From NCBI RefSeq assembly GCF_011806575.1, contig NZ_JAATOO010000009.1:147390-211389 (forward strand): DNA of 64,000 bases. The letters run 5' to 3'. A program made the translations under genes and the position numbers. Positions within the stretch are counted from its first letter, which is position 1. Every line of letters begins with the position of its first letter. This document shows, piece by piece, positions 1 to 7,533 of this stretch. This DNA comes from Vibrio hepatarius (GTDB taxonomy: Bacteria; Pseudomonadota; Gammaproteobacteria; Enterobacterales; Vibrionaceae). The notes beneath the pieces are model-generated. The model had not been told where the DNA came from. It saw only the letters and a list, made by a program, of their open reading frames with translations, and made no database searches.

Positions 1-1184
1 TTTACATCAGTATTCCACGTTTAAAAGTGGTGTCAGAAGTGTTCGGCAACCAAATTTTTGACGATGCCATTCGCTATATCGCTTCTATGTTTGTCAATCA
101 TCTACCGCAGTTTCAGGTAGGCCGCATTAGCGTGCACGAGTTTGTTGTACTTATCCCAGATTACAAAGCGTGCGAAGAAGCGGTTCATGGTACTACCCGT
201 GTGTTAGACGAGTTGTCATCCAAGAAGCAGATCTTGGGCGTGGAGCTGGACTTGAGTGCCCAAGCTGCAATTTTAGACCCAGAAATCACTCATGAAGAAC
301 TTGACTACTTACTCCAAGCGGCTGTACACGCAGTACAAAATGAAGCGAGTAAAGAGTCGACGTTAAAAATCATTAAGGTCGGAAAAGAGATCTTTGAGCG
401 CGCGAAACTTTCTTCTGATATTTGCCGTGAGCTGGCAAGTGCAATTCGAGAGCAACAAATCGTAGCGTATTATCAGCCGATTGTGGATACCAAAACCGGT
501 GAGATCAATGGCTTTGAGGCCCTGGCACGTTGGCTTCATCCGACGCTGGGTATTGTTTCTCCGGGCGTATTTATTCCACTAGCTGAGCAGAACAATCTTG
601 AAATTGAGCTAGGTGAATCGATTATTGAACAAGCCTGTCAGTTTATCGAAAAAGTAAATACCCAACGTGGTAACGCGAATCTTCGTCCGGTAACGGTTCA
701 TGTTAACTTGAGTTCAACGCATTTCTATCACACCCACTTAGTGAAATACTTAGAAGAAGTCACCGCTCGGCACCAAGTTCAGGCGGGCCAATTAGTGGTA
801 GAGATGACAGAAAGCATGCTGATGGGTGTAGAAACCGAAGTGATCAGCCGAATGGAAGAGATTAAGTCTCTGGGTATTCAACTCGCGTTGGATGACTTTG
901 GGACAGGTTACTCGTCGTTCAGTACATTGTGCAGTTTCCCACTGGATATCGTTAAGCTGGATAAGTCGTATATCGACCAATTGGACCAAAACGAACGCGC
1001 TAAAATTCTTATTCGGAATATCGTTAAAATGGCGCAGGAGCTTGGTTTGACCACAGTTGCGGAAGGCGTTGAAACAGCGTCTCAGGTGCGTAAGTTGAGA
1101 AACTGGAACATCGAGGAGATTCAGGGTTTTTACTTCTATAAACCTATGCCAGTAGAAGAAGCGTTTATTATCGCTCAGCGGTAA
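1..1184 (+). CDS. Degenerate-GGDEF/EAL cyclic-di-GMP phosphodiesterase, 5'-truncated by the window
   Basis: The reading frame is open from base 3, so the gene begins upstream of the window. The visible N-terminal part resembles the end of a GGDEF domain in which the signature is replaced by RISVHEF, so cyclase activity is unlikely. The rest is a complete EAL domain expected to hydrolyse c-di-GMP to pGpG. It has FEALARW, the VHVNLS asparagine, VEMTES, the DDFGTGYSS loop-6 motif, KLDK, AEGVET and a terminal GFYFYKP. All metal and catalytic positions that can be recognised look intact. The gene is followed by a bidirectional hairpin terminator. Sensory domains, if any, lie outside the window. 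Confidence is high for the EAL domain; the biological signal is unknown. Confidence 0.93.
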   Translation, partial: YISIPRLKVVSEVFGNQIFDDAIRYIASMFVNHLPQFQVGRISVHEFVVLIPDYKACEEAVHGTTRVLDELSSKKQILGVELDLSAQAAILDPEITHEELDYLLQAAVHAVQNEASKESTLKIIKVGKEIFERAKLSSDICRELASAIREQQIVAYYQPIVDTKTGEINGFEALARWLHPTLGIVSPGVFIPLAEQNNLEIELGESIIEQACQFIEKVNTQRGNANLRPVTVHVNLSSTHFYHTHLVKYLEEVTARHQVQAGQLVVEMTESMLMGVETEVISRMEEIKSLGIQLALDDFGTGYSSFSTLCSFPLDIVKLDKSYIDQLDQNERAKILIRNIVKMAQELGLTTVAEGVETASQVRKLRNWNIEEIQGFYFYKPMPVEEAFIIAQR

Positions 1185-1204
1185 TCGCTGGTAGATGTCA
1201 TCAT

Positions 1205-1235
1205 AAAAAAAGTAGCCCAATGTGGGCTACTTTTT
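1205..1235. terminator. Bidirectional rho-independent terminator
   Basis: The inverted repeat AAAGTAGCCCA / TGGGCTACTTT with a 3-nt loop is flanked by A-run and T-run. It lies between the convergent EAL gene and the DUF2058 gene and can serve both strands. Confidence 0.9.
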
Positions 1236-1260
1236 GCTTTGGGGTTTGTGTTGTTGGTGA

Positions 1261-1782
1261 TTACCACATTAGATCGTCTGGTACGACGAAATCCGCGTAC
1301 GGGTCATCCTCGTCCACCGCATCCGATTCAGTTTCGTTTTGTGCAATGATCACTTGCTCATCACGTTGTGCAATCTTGTTTGCCACACTGCTCGGAATCA
1401 CTACATAGCTTTCTTCATAACGCGCAATCGCGAGAATGCCTTTAACAAGTTGGTCGCGGATAAGAGCTGGTGTGTAAAGTGATTTAACCAGCGTACCATC
1501 GGTGAAGTTGTACTTAATGTCACCGTCAGCTAAATCAATCTTGTTCATTTCGATCAACTGCTTGATTTGAGCCTGAACTTCTTTGCTTAAGCGTTGCTCT
1601 TTCTGTTGCGTGCTCAGCTCTTTGTCGCGTTGCTGCTGCAGGCGTTTGTTCTCTTCGACTGCGGCTTTTACTTCACGTGCTTGTACGCGAGATTTTTTAG
1701 AACCTTTCTTCGCTTTCTTCAGCTTTTTCTCATTCACCAAGCCAGCTTTTAGCATCTGCTCTTGTAGCGTTAGTTTTGCCAT
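1261..1782 (-). CDS. yaiL: DUF2058 (YaiL-like) nucleoprotein/polysomal-type protein
   Basis: A 173-residue, strongly charged soluble protein. The N-terminus MAKLTLQEQMLKAGL followed by a lysine-rich stretch (residues about 18-40) is characteristic of the YaiL/DUF2058 family. A Gln/Glu/Lys-rich coiled-coil-like segment covers about 40-80 and the conserved C-terminal region about 85-150. The tail is acidic and ends DPYADFVVPDDLMW. The biochemical function of the family is not established; the basic N-terminus suggests nucleic-acid or ribosome contact (inference). It is monocistronic, convergent with the EAL gene across a shared terminator. Confidence 0.85.
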   Translation of the reverse strand: MAKLTLQEQMLKAGLVNEKKLKKAKKGSKKSRVQAREVKAAVEENKRLQQQRDKELSTQQKEQRLSKEVQAQIKQLIEMNKIDLADGDIKYNFTDGTLVKSLYTPALIRDQLVKGILAIARYEESYVVIPSSVANKIAQRDEQVIIAQNETESDAVDEDDPYADFVVPDDLMW

Positions 1783-1965
1783 GATTAATCCGTTTTATCC
1801 AATTTGTCCGCATTGTATAAGGACAGCGAAATCAAATAAAGAATAGCAGGAAAGATTCCGCCTTTTTCATCTGTCTATTCTCCAACCTTGATGAATAATA
1901 CATAGCAAAAGACCGCAATCTGGGCATAAAGTAGACTCAGCACAGCCGAAAATAGGAAGACGTTA

Positions 1966-2214
1966 ATGATTAGCTGCAATGAATATGACTACATCGAAAT
2001 CGCATGTATGTATCGTTACCCAATTAAACTGACACTCAAATCAGGCGAAGTGTTGGAGTGCGTTGCATTGGATACTGCACGTAATAACGCTCGTCAAGAG
2101 TGCATAAAAATCGATCAAAACGGCGAACACACATTAATAGAGCTCGACACGCTCGTTAGTTTAGATGTATTAGTCACGAACCCTCATTTTCAGGCGGTGC
2201 GCTTTTCACAATAA
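1966..2214 (+). CDS. rof: Rho-binding antiterminator (Rof/YaeO family)
   Basis: A small acidic protein of 82 residues matching the Rof/YaeO family. It starts with a conserved MISCNEYDYIEIACMY segment and has an Sm-like fold signature (IKLTLKSGEVLECVALDT, then ECIKI). The family binds the primary RNA-binding site of Rho and inhibits termination. A good Shine-Dalgarno (AGGAAG) precedes the ATG by about 6 nt. It is a single gene with its own promoter region, divergent from the DUF2058 gene. Confidence 0.85.
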   Translation: MISCNEYDYIEIACMYRYPIKLTLKSGEVLECVALDTARNNARQECIKIDQNGEHTLIELDTLVSLDVLVTNPHFQAVRFSQ

Positions 2215-2518
2215 GAGATAGACCGAAGTTGCCGTTACTCATAGATATCCCAGCCTATGCATGAGTGTGACCCTAGCTTCACACTCAAGTGTTAATACTT
2301 GACGATATTCTCTCGGCTCTTTTCGTGACGAAGTACGGCAAAATTTTCCATCGGTACAAATAAATATCATTGTACGCTGTGCTCTAAACCACAAATGTTC
2401 ATACAAGTTGGTGATCTGCCTGCAAAACTTTAGTTCTTAACTATGCTCAAGATAGGGAGTAAGTTTGCGTTCGAATCCGCGTGCAAACTTAGTGCGGTAG
2501 GACCAAAAGCGAGCAGAT
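2215..2518. other. Intergenic region upstream of the signalling operon
   Basis: About 300 bp without a credible gene. It should hold the promoter of the receiver-HDOD operon. A small palindrome ACACTcaAGTGT lies near 2279-2291. No clear sigma-54 site or terminator hairpin was recognised. Confidence 0.5.
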
Positions 2519-3670
2519 ATGGCAAGTAGTGGTTTTCATGTTCTGTACATTGATGATGATAAATTCATGTTGAAAGCAGCCAGTCGGTTGCTGAGACGAC
2601 TCAGGCCTGAATGGTCTGTTACGCTAATTGAAGAGCCGATTTCTTGGCTAGACTATGTGACGTCGCATACCACATCTCCAGATTTAGTCCTTTGTGATTT
2701 ACTGATGCCGGGAATCAGAGGGGACGAGCTGCTAGTCCAAGTACGTAAACAGTTTCCCAATAGTACACGAGCTTTGATTACCGGTGATACGACCCTCGAG
2801 ATTGATGCGTTGAGCAACAACTGGACGCATTTCATCTTACCCAAACCATTCACTGAGAAGGACTTCGAACAGGTTTTAACGTGTGCAGAGCGCTTAAGAA
2901 CGTTTCCATTTTCTTCTTTGTGTCGAGAGAAGCTAGCAGGTATCGAAACCTTGCCTGTTATGCCTGGTATCGTCAAACAACTTGAGCGTTGTATTAAAAA
3001 TGACCAATGCGGTTGTGCTGAGTTTGCACAAATAGTGGCAAACGAACCTCCGTTGGTAGGCCAAGTCCTCAAAGCAGCTAACTCTGCTTATTTTGGATTT
3101 GAAACACAAACCAGTTCTCTCAACACTGCTGTCTCAAGACTGGGTATGAGTGTTGTGAGCGCTTTTGCACTTGCGATGTTGAGTCGCCATTGTTTTAAAC
3201 GACTGAAGAATACCGAACACGAACGCATAGTGCTGCACCATCGGGATCTCGCTAGCGTATCAGTGACTATTGCTAAAATGCTTGGGTGGGATAGTGAACA
3301 GCAAGAAAAATTGTATTTGGTATGTTTACTCTCTTCTATCGGCAAATTGACCATGCGAGAAATGGGTCACGTACCTGAAGTCTGCAAGGACAACCCACTG
3401 GCTTTACAGCATAAGTATCAGGATAGCGATGTCATCAGTGCCTATATTCTGATTTTGTGGGGCTATGATTTACAAGTTGCCGAAGCCGTGTTGGAGTTGG
3501 GTCGCGCCGAACTTGGCGAAGACCCGACCCGTTGGGACATCTGTCATATTGTTAAGTTTGCTGAAACCTTTCTAGAGGCGCGGTCAGAAGCGTCATTGAA
3601 TGATTGGTATGATTCATTGCCTGATAATCTCGTCATGTTGTCTAAACCTTTGTTATCACCAGTAGAGTAG
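2519..3670 (+). CDS. Response regulator with HDOD output domain
   Basis: 383 residues. An N-terminal receiver domain (about 7-125) has the acidic pocket YIDDDK, the phospho-acceptor D60 in LVLCDLLMPG, the Thr in LITGDT and the Lys in LPKPF. The C-terminal part (about 140-345) is an HDOD domain: LPVMPGIVKQL, then VGQVLKAANSAYFG, the typical helical entry of this HD-related, usually non-catalytic signalling domain. HDOD proteins often act in regulatory scaffolds rather than as enzymes. It is the first gene of a tight four-gene run (9-bp gap to the next). No DNA-binding domain is present, so output is expected through protein contacts. Weak ribosome site (GAG seven bases before ATG). Confidence 0.88.
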   Translation: MASSGFHVLYIDDDKFMLKAASRLLRRLRPEWSVTLIEEPISWLDYVTSHTTSPDLVLCDLLMPGIRGDELLVQVRKQFPNSTRALITGDTTLEIDALSNNWTHFILPKPFTEKDFEQVLTCAERLRTFPFSSLCREKLAGIETLPVMPGIVKQLERCIKNDQCGCAEFAQIVANEPPLVGQVLKAANSAYFGFETQTSSLNTAVSRLGMSVVSAFALAMLSRHCFKRLKNTEHERIVLHHRDLASVSVTIAKMLGWDSEQQEKLYLVCLLSSIGKLTMREMGHVPEVCKDNPLALQHKYQDSDVISAYILILWGYDLQVAEAVLELGRAELGEDPTRWDICHIVKFAETFLEARSEASLNDWYDSLPDNLVMLSKPLLSPVE

Positions 3671-3679
3671 GAGGAAGGT

Positions 3680-4048
3680 ATGTCGTCCGTTTCGATTACT
3701 ATTGTTGATGACTCCAAAATGTCGAGGAAAGCGGTTATACGTGCACTTCCTCCGGAGTTAAGCGACAACGTACATGAAGCTGCTAATGGATTAGAAGCGT
3801 TGGAAAAGTTTCGTGAAGGCAAAGCTGATGTGATGTTTTTGGATTTAACCATGCCAGAGATGGATGGGTTTGAAGTCCTTTCTGAGTTGAAAAAACAGGC
3901 TGCAAGAAACTTTGTTTTCGTCATTAGTGCTGATATCCAGCCAGCATCACAACAAAAAGTTATGGAGCTTGGTGCTGTTTCGTTTCTAAAAAAACCGTTA
4001 GACGCAACCTCATTGCGTCAGGTGTTACATGAGGTAGGCCTGATATGA
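3680..4048 (+). CDS. Single-domain CheY-like response regulator
   Basis: 122 residues, a stand-alone receiver domain. It has the acidic pair in IVDDSKMSR, the phospho-acceptor D55 in VMFLDLTMPEMDG, the switch Ser in VISAD and the conserved Lys in FLKKPLD. A strong ribosome site (AGGAGGAAGGT) precedes the ATG. The 3' end overlaps the next gene's start by 4 nt (ATGA), so it is translationally coupled to the CheC-type phosphatase, its most likely partner (inference). No output domain. Confidence 0.9.
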   Translation: MSSVSITIVDDSKMSRKAVIRALPPELSDNVHEAANGLEALEKFREGKADVMFLDLTMPEMDGFEVLSELKKQAARNFVFVISADIQPASQQKVMELGAVSFLKKPLDATSLRQVLHEVGLI

Positions 4049-4629
4049 ATCAAATACTCAGTGCTGACCATGAAGACTCTCTCAAAGAGTTACTCAATAT
4101 TTCAATGGGACAAGCGGCATGTAAGCTTGCCATGTTATCTAATCATCCTGTGACCTTAACTGTTCCCAGTATCGATCTTGCATCGCCTGAAAGACTGATG
4201 GAAATGTTTGGTGATCTTGATGAGTACTACTTCACGCGCCAACCCTTCTTTGGACAGATGGCAGGGGAAGTGATAACCCAGTTGACCAAACAAGGTGGGA
4301 GAACTCTCGCAGGTGAGTTGCTTGATCTTGACGATGAAAACGCGATTGATAGCCAAACATTTAAAGACTGTCTATTGGAAATCTCGAACATTCTGTCGGG
4401 GGCAAGCTTGAGGGGATTATGTGAGCAAATTCAGCTAGCGACGAGAACGCAGCCTCCCGTCATGTATTCGCCGGCGCGCCAACCGATACCCAAGAACAAA
4501 TGGAAGCAAGCACTTGTACTGCACGTGTCGTTTCTCGTTGAGTCCGTAAGTTTTGAAACCAAGACCATTATTTGCTTTTCAGAAGATGGATTTAATGTCG
4601 TGGTGAAGCGGTTGGATGAATGGCTCTAG
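4045..4629 (+). CDS. CheC-type CheY-P phosphatase with two intact active sites
   Basis: 194 residues. The CheC/CheX/FliY family signature D-x3-E-x2-N-x22-P occurs twice: D11/E15/N18/P41 and D108/E112/N115/P138. CheC-family proteins dephosphorylate CheY-P through this Glu/Asn pair. Two motifs match the CheC arrangement rather than the single central motif of CheX. The start overlaps the CheY-like gene by 4 nt, and a histidine kinase follows 12 bp after it. It therefore probably resets the phosphorelay of this operon rather than flagellar chemotaxis (inference). No transmembrane segment. Confidence 0.85.
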   Translation: MNQILSADHEDSLKELLNISMGQAACKLAMLSNHPVTLTVPSIDLASPERLMEMFGDLDEYYFTRQPFFGQMAGEVITQLTKQGGRTLAGELLDLDDENAIDSQTFKDCLLEISNILSGASLRGLCEQIQLATRTQPPVMYSPARQPIPKNKWKQALVLHVSFLVESVSFETKTIICFSEDGFNVVVKRLDEWL

Positions 4630-4641
4630 GAAGGAGAGATT

Positions 4642-5952
4642 ATGAAAGCAAAGTTAGCACTCTCGGATTTGCTGAATCAACTATCTGTGGCCATATGTAT
4701 CGTCCGTAAAGACTACACTATTGCAATGGCGAATGCCTATTTTCAGACTCGTTCTGGATTAGCGAAAGAAGATATAGTTGGTAAAAATGTCCTGACAGTG
4801 TTCCCTGATGGCGCGTCTGTATTGAAGAGAAAGATTGATACTGCTTTTGTAATCGAATCGCCCAGCTTTTCTTCGTGGGAGCAAGCGCCTCACGTACTGC
4901 CATTTCAGTCTTCGCGCCAAGTCTCGGGGCAAGAAGATGTGATGTTCCAGAACTTAGAGTTTATTCCTATCCACACTCAGGACGGTTCACTCGACCACGT
5001 GTGCATTTGTGTTTATGACCTGACGACTCAGGCGTGTCAGCAAAATGACCTGACGACATTGTCACGTCGTCTTCGTCGTGAGCAGAATGAACTGAAAAAA
5101 ACACTGATCAACTTGAAAAAGGCTCAGAGCCAATTACTACAATCCGAAAAAATGGCCTCTATTGGCCAATTATCGGCGGGTATTGCGCATGAGATTAACA
5201 ACCCATTGGGTTTTATCACGTCGAATATTCAGACGTTAGATGACTACTTTCGCAAGATTACGGAAGTGGTGAAATCGTTAGAGCAAGTGATTGATGATAC
5301 GGACGACGAAGCGCTGGTTGCCAAGAAGCGTACGTTGATGGAGCAGTCACAATTAGCTTATGTGCTGGAAGACGTCACGGACTTGATTTCAGAGTCACTT
5401 GAAGGTTCTTCACGCGTGATGGCAATCGTGAAAAACCTCAAAGAGTTTTCGCATGCTGATGATTCAGAATGGGCTTACAGCGACTTATGCCAAGGATTAG
5501 ATTCAACGCTACGTATCATTAACAATGAAATTAAATATACGGCAACAGTTGAGCTGGAATATGACGACGACCTGCCGCTTGTCTATTGCCAACCTATGCA
5601 GCTCAATCAGGTCTTCCTTAACCTTCTGGTCAATGCGAGCCAAGCGATTAAGGAGAACGGTGTTATTCGAGTCAGCGTGCAATCAACTAACGACGACTAT
5701 GTTCAAATTAAGATCCAAGACAACGGTACCGGTATCCCTGAAGAGAACTTAACCAATATATTCGAACCTTTTTTTACGACCAAGCCAGTTGGTCATGGGA
5801 CTGGATTAGGACTGTCGGTTTCCTATGGAATCATCAATGAGCACAAAGGCAAGATTGAGGTTGAGAGTGAAGTCGGAGTAGGAACGACGTTTACGATTAC
5901 TCTCCCAGTCCACAAAACGAACGAACAAGAAGCACAAGCGGTGGCTAAGTAA
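4642..5952 (+). CDS. Soluble PAS-domain histidine kinase
   Basis: 436 residues, no signal peptide or membrane helix. An N-terminal PAS-like domain (about 8-130) is followed by a coiled coil (about 138-170). The dimerisation domain carries phospho-acceptor H183 in IAHEINNP. The ATPase domain has the N box NLLVNASQAI, G1 DNGTGI, F box FEPFFTTKP and G2 GHGTGLGLS. The H box sequence is that of the HisKA subfamily seen in many cytosolic kinases. Good ribosome site (AAGGAGAG). It is co-transcribed with the receiver-HDOD, CheY-like and CheC-like genes and is the likely phosphodonor for both receivers. The signal sensed by PAS is unknown. Confidence 0.92.
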   Translation: MKAKLALSDLLNQLSVAICIVRKDYTIAMANAYFQTRSGLAKEDIVGKNVLTVFPDGASVLKRKIDTAFVIESPSFSSWEQAPHVLPFQSSRQVSGQEDVMFQNLEFIPIHTQDGSLDHVCICVYDLTTQACQQNDLTTLSRRLRREQNELKKTLINLKKAQSQLLQSEKMASIGQLSAGIAHEINNPLGFITSNIQTLDDYFRKITEVVKSLEQVIDDTDDEALVAKKRTLMEQSQLAYVLEDVTDLISESLEGSSRVMAIVKNLKEFSHADDSEWAYSDLCQGLDSTLRIINNEIKYTATVELEYDDDLPLVYCQPMQLNQVFLNLLVNASQAIKENGVIRVSVQSTNDDYVQIKIQDNGTGIPEENLTNIFEPFFTTKPVGHGTGLGLSVSYGIINEHKGKIEVESEVGVGTTFTITLPVHKTNEQEAQAVAK

Positions 5953-6069
5953 AAGCATGTTGATAAACCGTTGACGTTTAGTTGTGAAAATAACTAATTA
6001 AATCAGTCTTATACCATTCATGGATGAAGGTAATGTATTTCTAACACACTGTGTTGCAGGAGCCGATAT

Positions 6070-7374
6070 ATGAACGACGACCTGAACTCTCCAGTAGAAA
6101 AATTGAAGCTGTTGCTACTGGACGATGAACCAGACATTTTGAAGTCTCTGACTCGGGTTCTGAGATATGACTACGATGTTGTGTCTTTTACTTGTGGGCA
6201 CGAAGCACTGGATCATTTAGCGGATAATGATGTGTCGATCATTATTTCGGATATGCGAATGCCTGAAATGGACGGCGCCGAGTTTCTGACCAAAGCGAAA
6301 GCGATAAGACCTGATTCTATCCGCTTTTTACTGACGGGTTACAGTGATATCGAATCAACGATCCGGGCGGTGAATGGAGGAGGTATTCAGACTTATCTCG
6401 CTAAGCCGTGGGACAATGAGAGCTTAAAGCAGACACTATCACAGGCATCAGAGTTGTTTCAGTTACGTTTGCAGAAACAGGCATTAACCGAAGAGCTGCA
6501 ACAAAAGAACGAACAGCTGAGCGAGTGGAACAACGTATTAGAAGACAGAGTGAAACAGCGAACGGCTGCGTTGCAAGAGTCGAACAAAAAGCTGGAAGTC
6601 TTGTTGGCGAATCGTACCCGCACATTTAAAGATATCCTCGCGGCTTTGTCTGCCATCATACAACATGCGACAGGGCAGCCGCATAAACAGAATGATCGTA
6701 TTGCGGAGTACACAAAACTCATTGCAATCAGAATGGGGTTGTCAGAAGCACAAGTGACACAGTGTTATTTGAGCGCGCTTTTACACGAAATTGGGTTAAT
6801 TGAACGCAGTGATACTCACGACATGAGACACACTACTGCACGTTCTGATGGTACTCAAATTCGTTTGGCACCACCTGCGAATGCGGAAGTCGGTGCGATT
6901 ATTATTGGCCAGATTAAACGCTTCGCGCCTTTGGTTGATATCATTCGTCACCAAGACGAAAACTTTGATGGTACCGGGAGTCCAGATCATTTAGCAGGCG
7001 ATGCAATCCCAATCGGTGCACGTATTATACGTGTTGTAAAGAACTACGAGTTTTTTGTTTCTAGCGAACAAAACTCTGGTCGTCTAAAACCAAGTAGTGC
7101 ACGAGCTTTCCTGAGTCAGCACGCGGGCGGCTTATATGATCCTGATGTTGTTAAGCATTTTATCGACGTATTAAAGCATGACGTTGAACAGTCGAATGTT
7201 GATCTTTGCGTCGGGCTGGACGAGCTGAAAATCGGTGCGGTACTAAAGCAAGACGTTTATCATCCAAATGGTCAAATGATGCTATCAGCAGGGCAAAAAA
7301 TCACTCCGGCAATGTTGAGCCGATTAAAGCAAATTGAAGCTTCCGTATCGGTACCCATCGCTGTCTATATCTAG
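6070..7374 (+). CDS. Response regulator with degenerate HD-GYP domain
   Basis: 434 residues. Receiver domain about 13-125 with DDEPD, phospho-acceptor D61 in IIISDMRMPEMDG, LLTGYSD and LAKPW. A coiled coil covers about 128-182. The C-terminal part (about 185-380) follows the HD-GYP layout but key residues have changed. The HD dyad is H239-E240, the HHE element reads HQDE (from 294), and GYP is replaced by GSP (GTGSPDHL). It is therefore probably not an active c-di-GMP phosphodiesterase (inference). A strong ribosome site (CAGGAG) precedes the ATG. It lies 117 bp after the kinase gene and may be transcribed with it or from its own promoter. Confidence 0.85.
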   Translation: MNDDLNSPVEKLKLLLLDDEPDILKSLTRVLRYDYDVVSFTCGHEALDHLADNDVSIIISDMRMPEMDGAEFLTKAKAIRPDSIRFLLTGYSDIESTIRAVNGGGIQTYLAKPWDNESLKQTLSQASELFQLRLQKQALTEELQQKNEQLSEWNNVLEDRVKQRTAALQESNKKLEVLLANRTRTFKDILAALSAIIQHATGQPHKQNDRIAEYTKLIAIRMGLSEAQVTQCYLSALLHEIGLIERSDTHDMRHTTARSDGTQIRLAPPANAEVGAIIIGQIKRFAPLVDIIRHQDENFDGTGSPDHLAGDAIPIGARIIRVVKNYEFFVSSEQNSGRLKPSSARAFLSQHAGGLYDPDVVKHFIDVLKHDVEQSNVDLCVGLDELKIGAVLKQDVYHPNGQMMLSAGQKITPAMLSRLKQIEASVSVPIAVYI

Positions 7375-7403
7375 ATTCGACCTAGGTTAAATATAAAATA
7401 ATT

Positions 7404-7445
7404 CTCCCCTTGGTTCTAATTGAAGTTAGGAAATACCAAGGGGAG
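7404..7445. terminator. Large imperfect hairpin after the signalling cluster
   Basis: A perfect 11-bp inverted repeat CTCCCCTTGGT / ACCAAGGGGAG encloses a smaller CTAA/TTAG stem. It lies between two convergent genes and probably ends transcription, although no long T-run follows. Confidence 0.55.
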
Positions 7446-7488
7446 TGTGTCATTGAATAATGGGGTAATACTCATTTCTCACTCCAGC

Positions 7489-7512
7489 CCAACAGTATTC
7501 CCAACAGTATTC
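7489..7512. repeat. 12-bp direct tandem duplication
   Basis: The unit CCAACAGTATTC occurs twice back to back in the intergenic spacer before the convergent kinase gene. Probably a slippage duplication; no function is evident. Confidence 0.7.
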
Positions 7513-7533
7513 ATAGATACAATACGTATCAGG

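Noticed and set aside
1..1184. Could the GGDEF/EAL gene be LapD, matching the LapA-type adhesin?
   Set aside because: LapD has a catalytically dead EAL domain. Here the EAL, DDFGTGYSS and AEGVET motifs are intact, so it reads as a working phosphodiesterase.
2653..3072. 139-codon open frame on the minus strand
   Set aside because: Antisense to the receiver-HDOD gene; no family resemblance and no ribosome site.
7489..7512. Tandem CCAACAGTATTC as a regulator-binding pair
   Set aside because: Located past the 3' ends of convergent genes, where promoter control is unlikely; simple duplication is enough.
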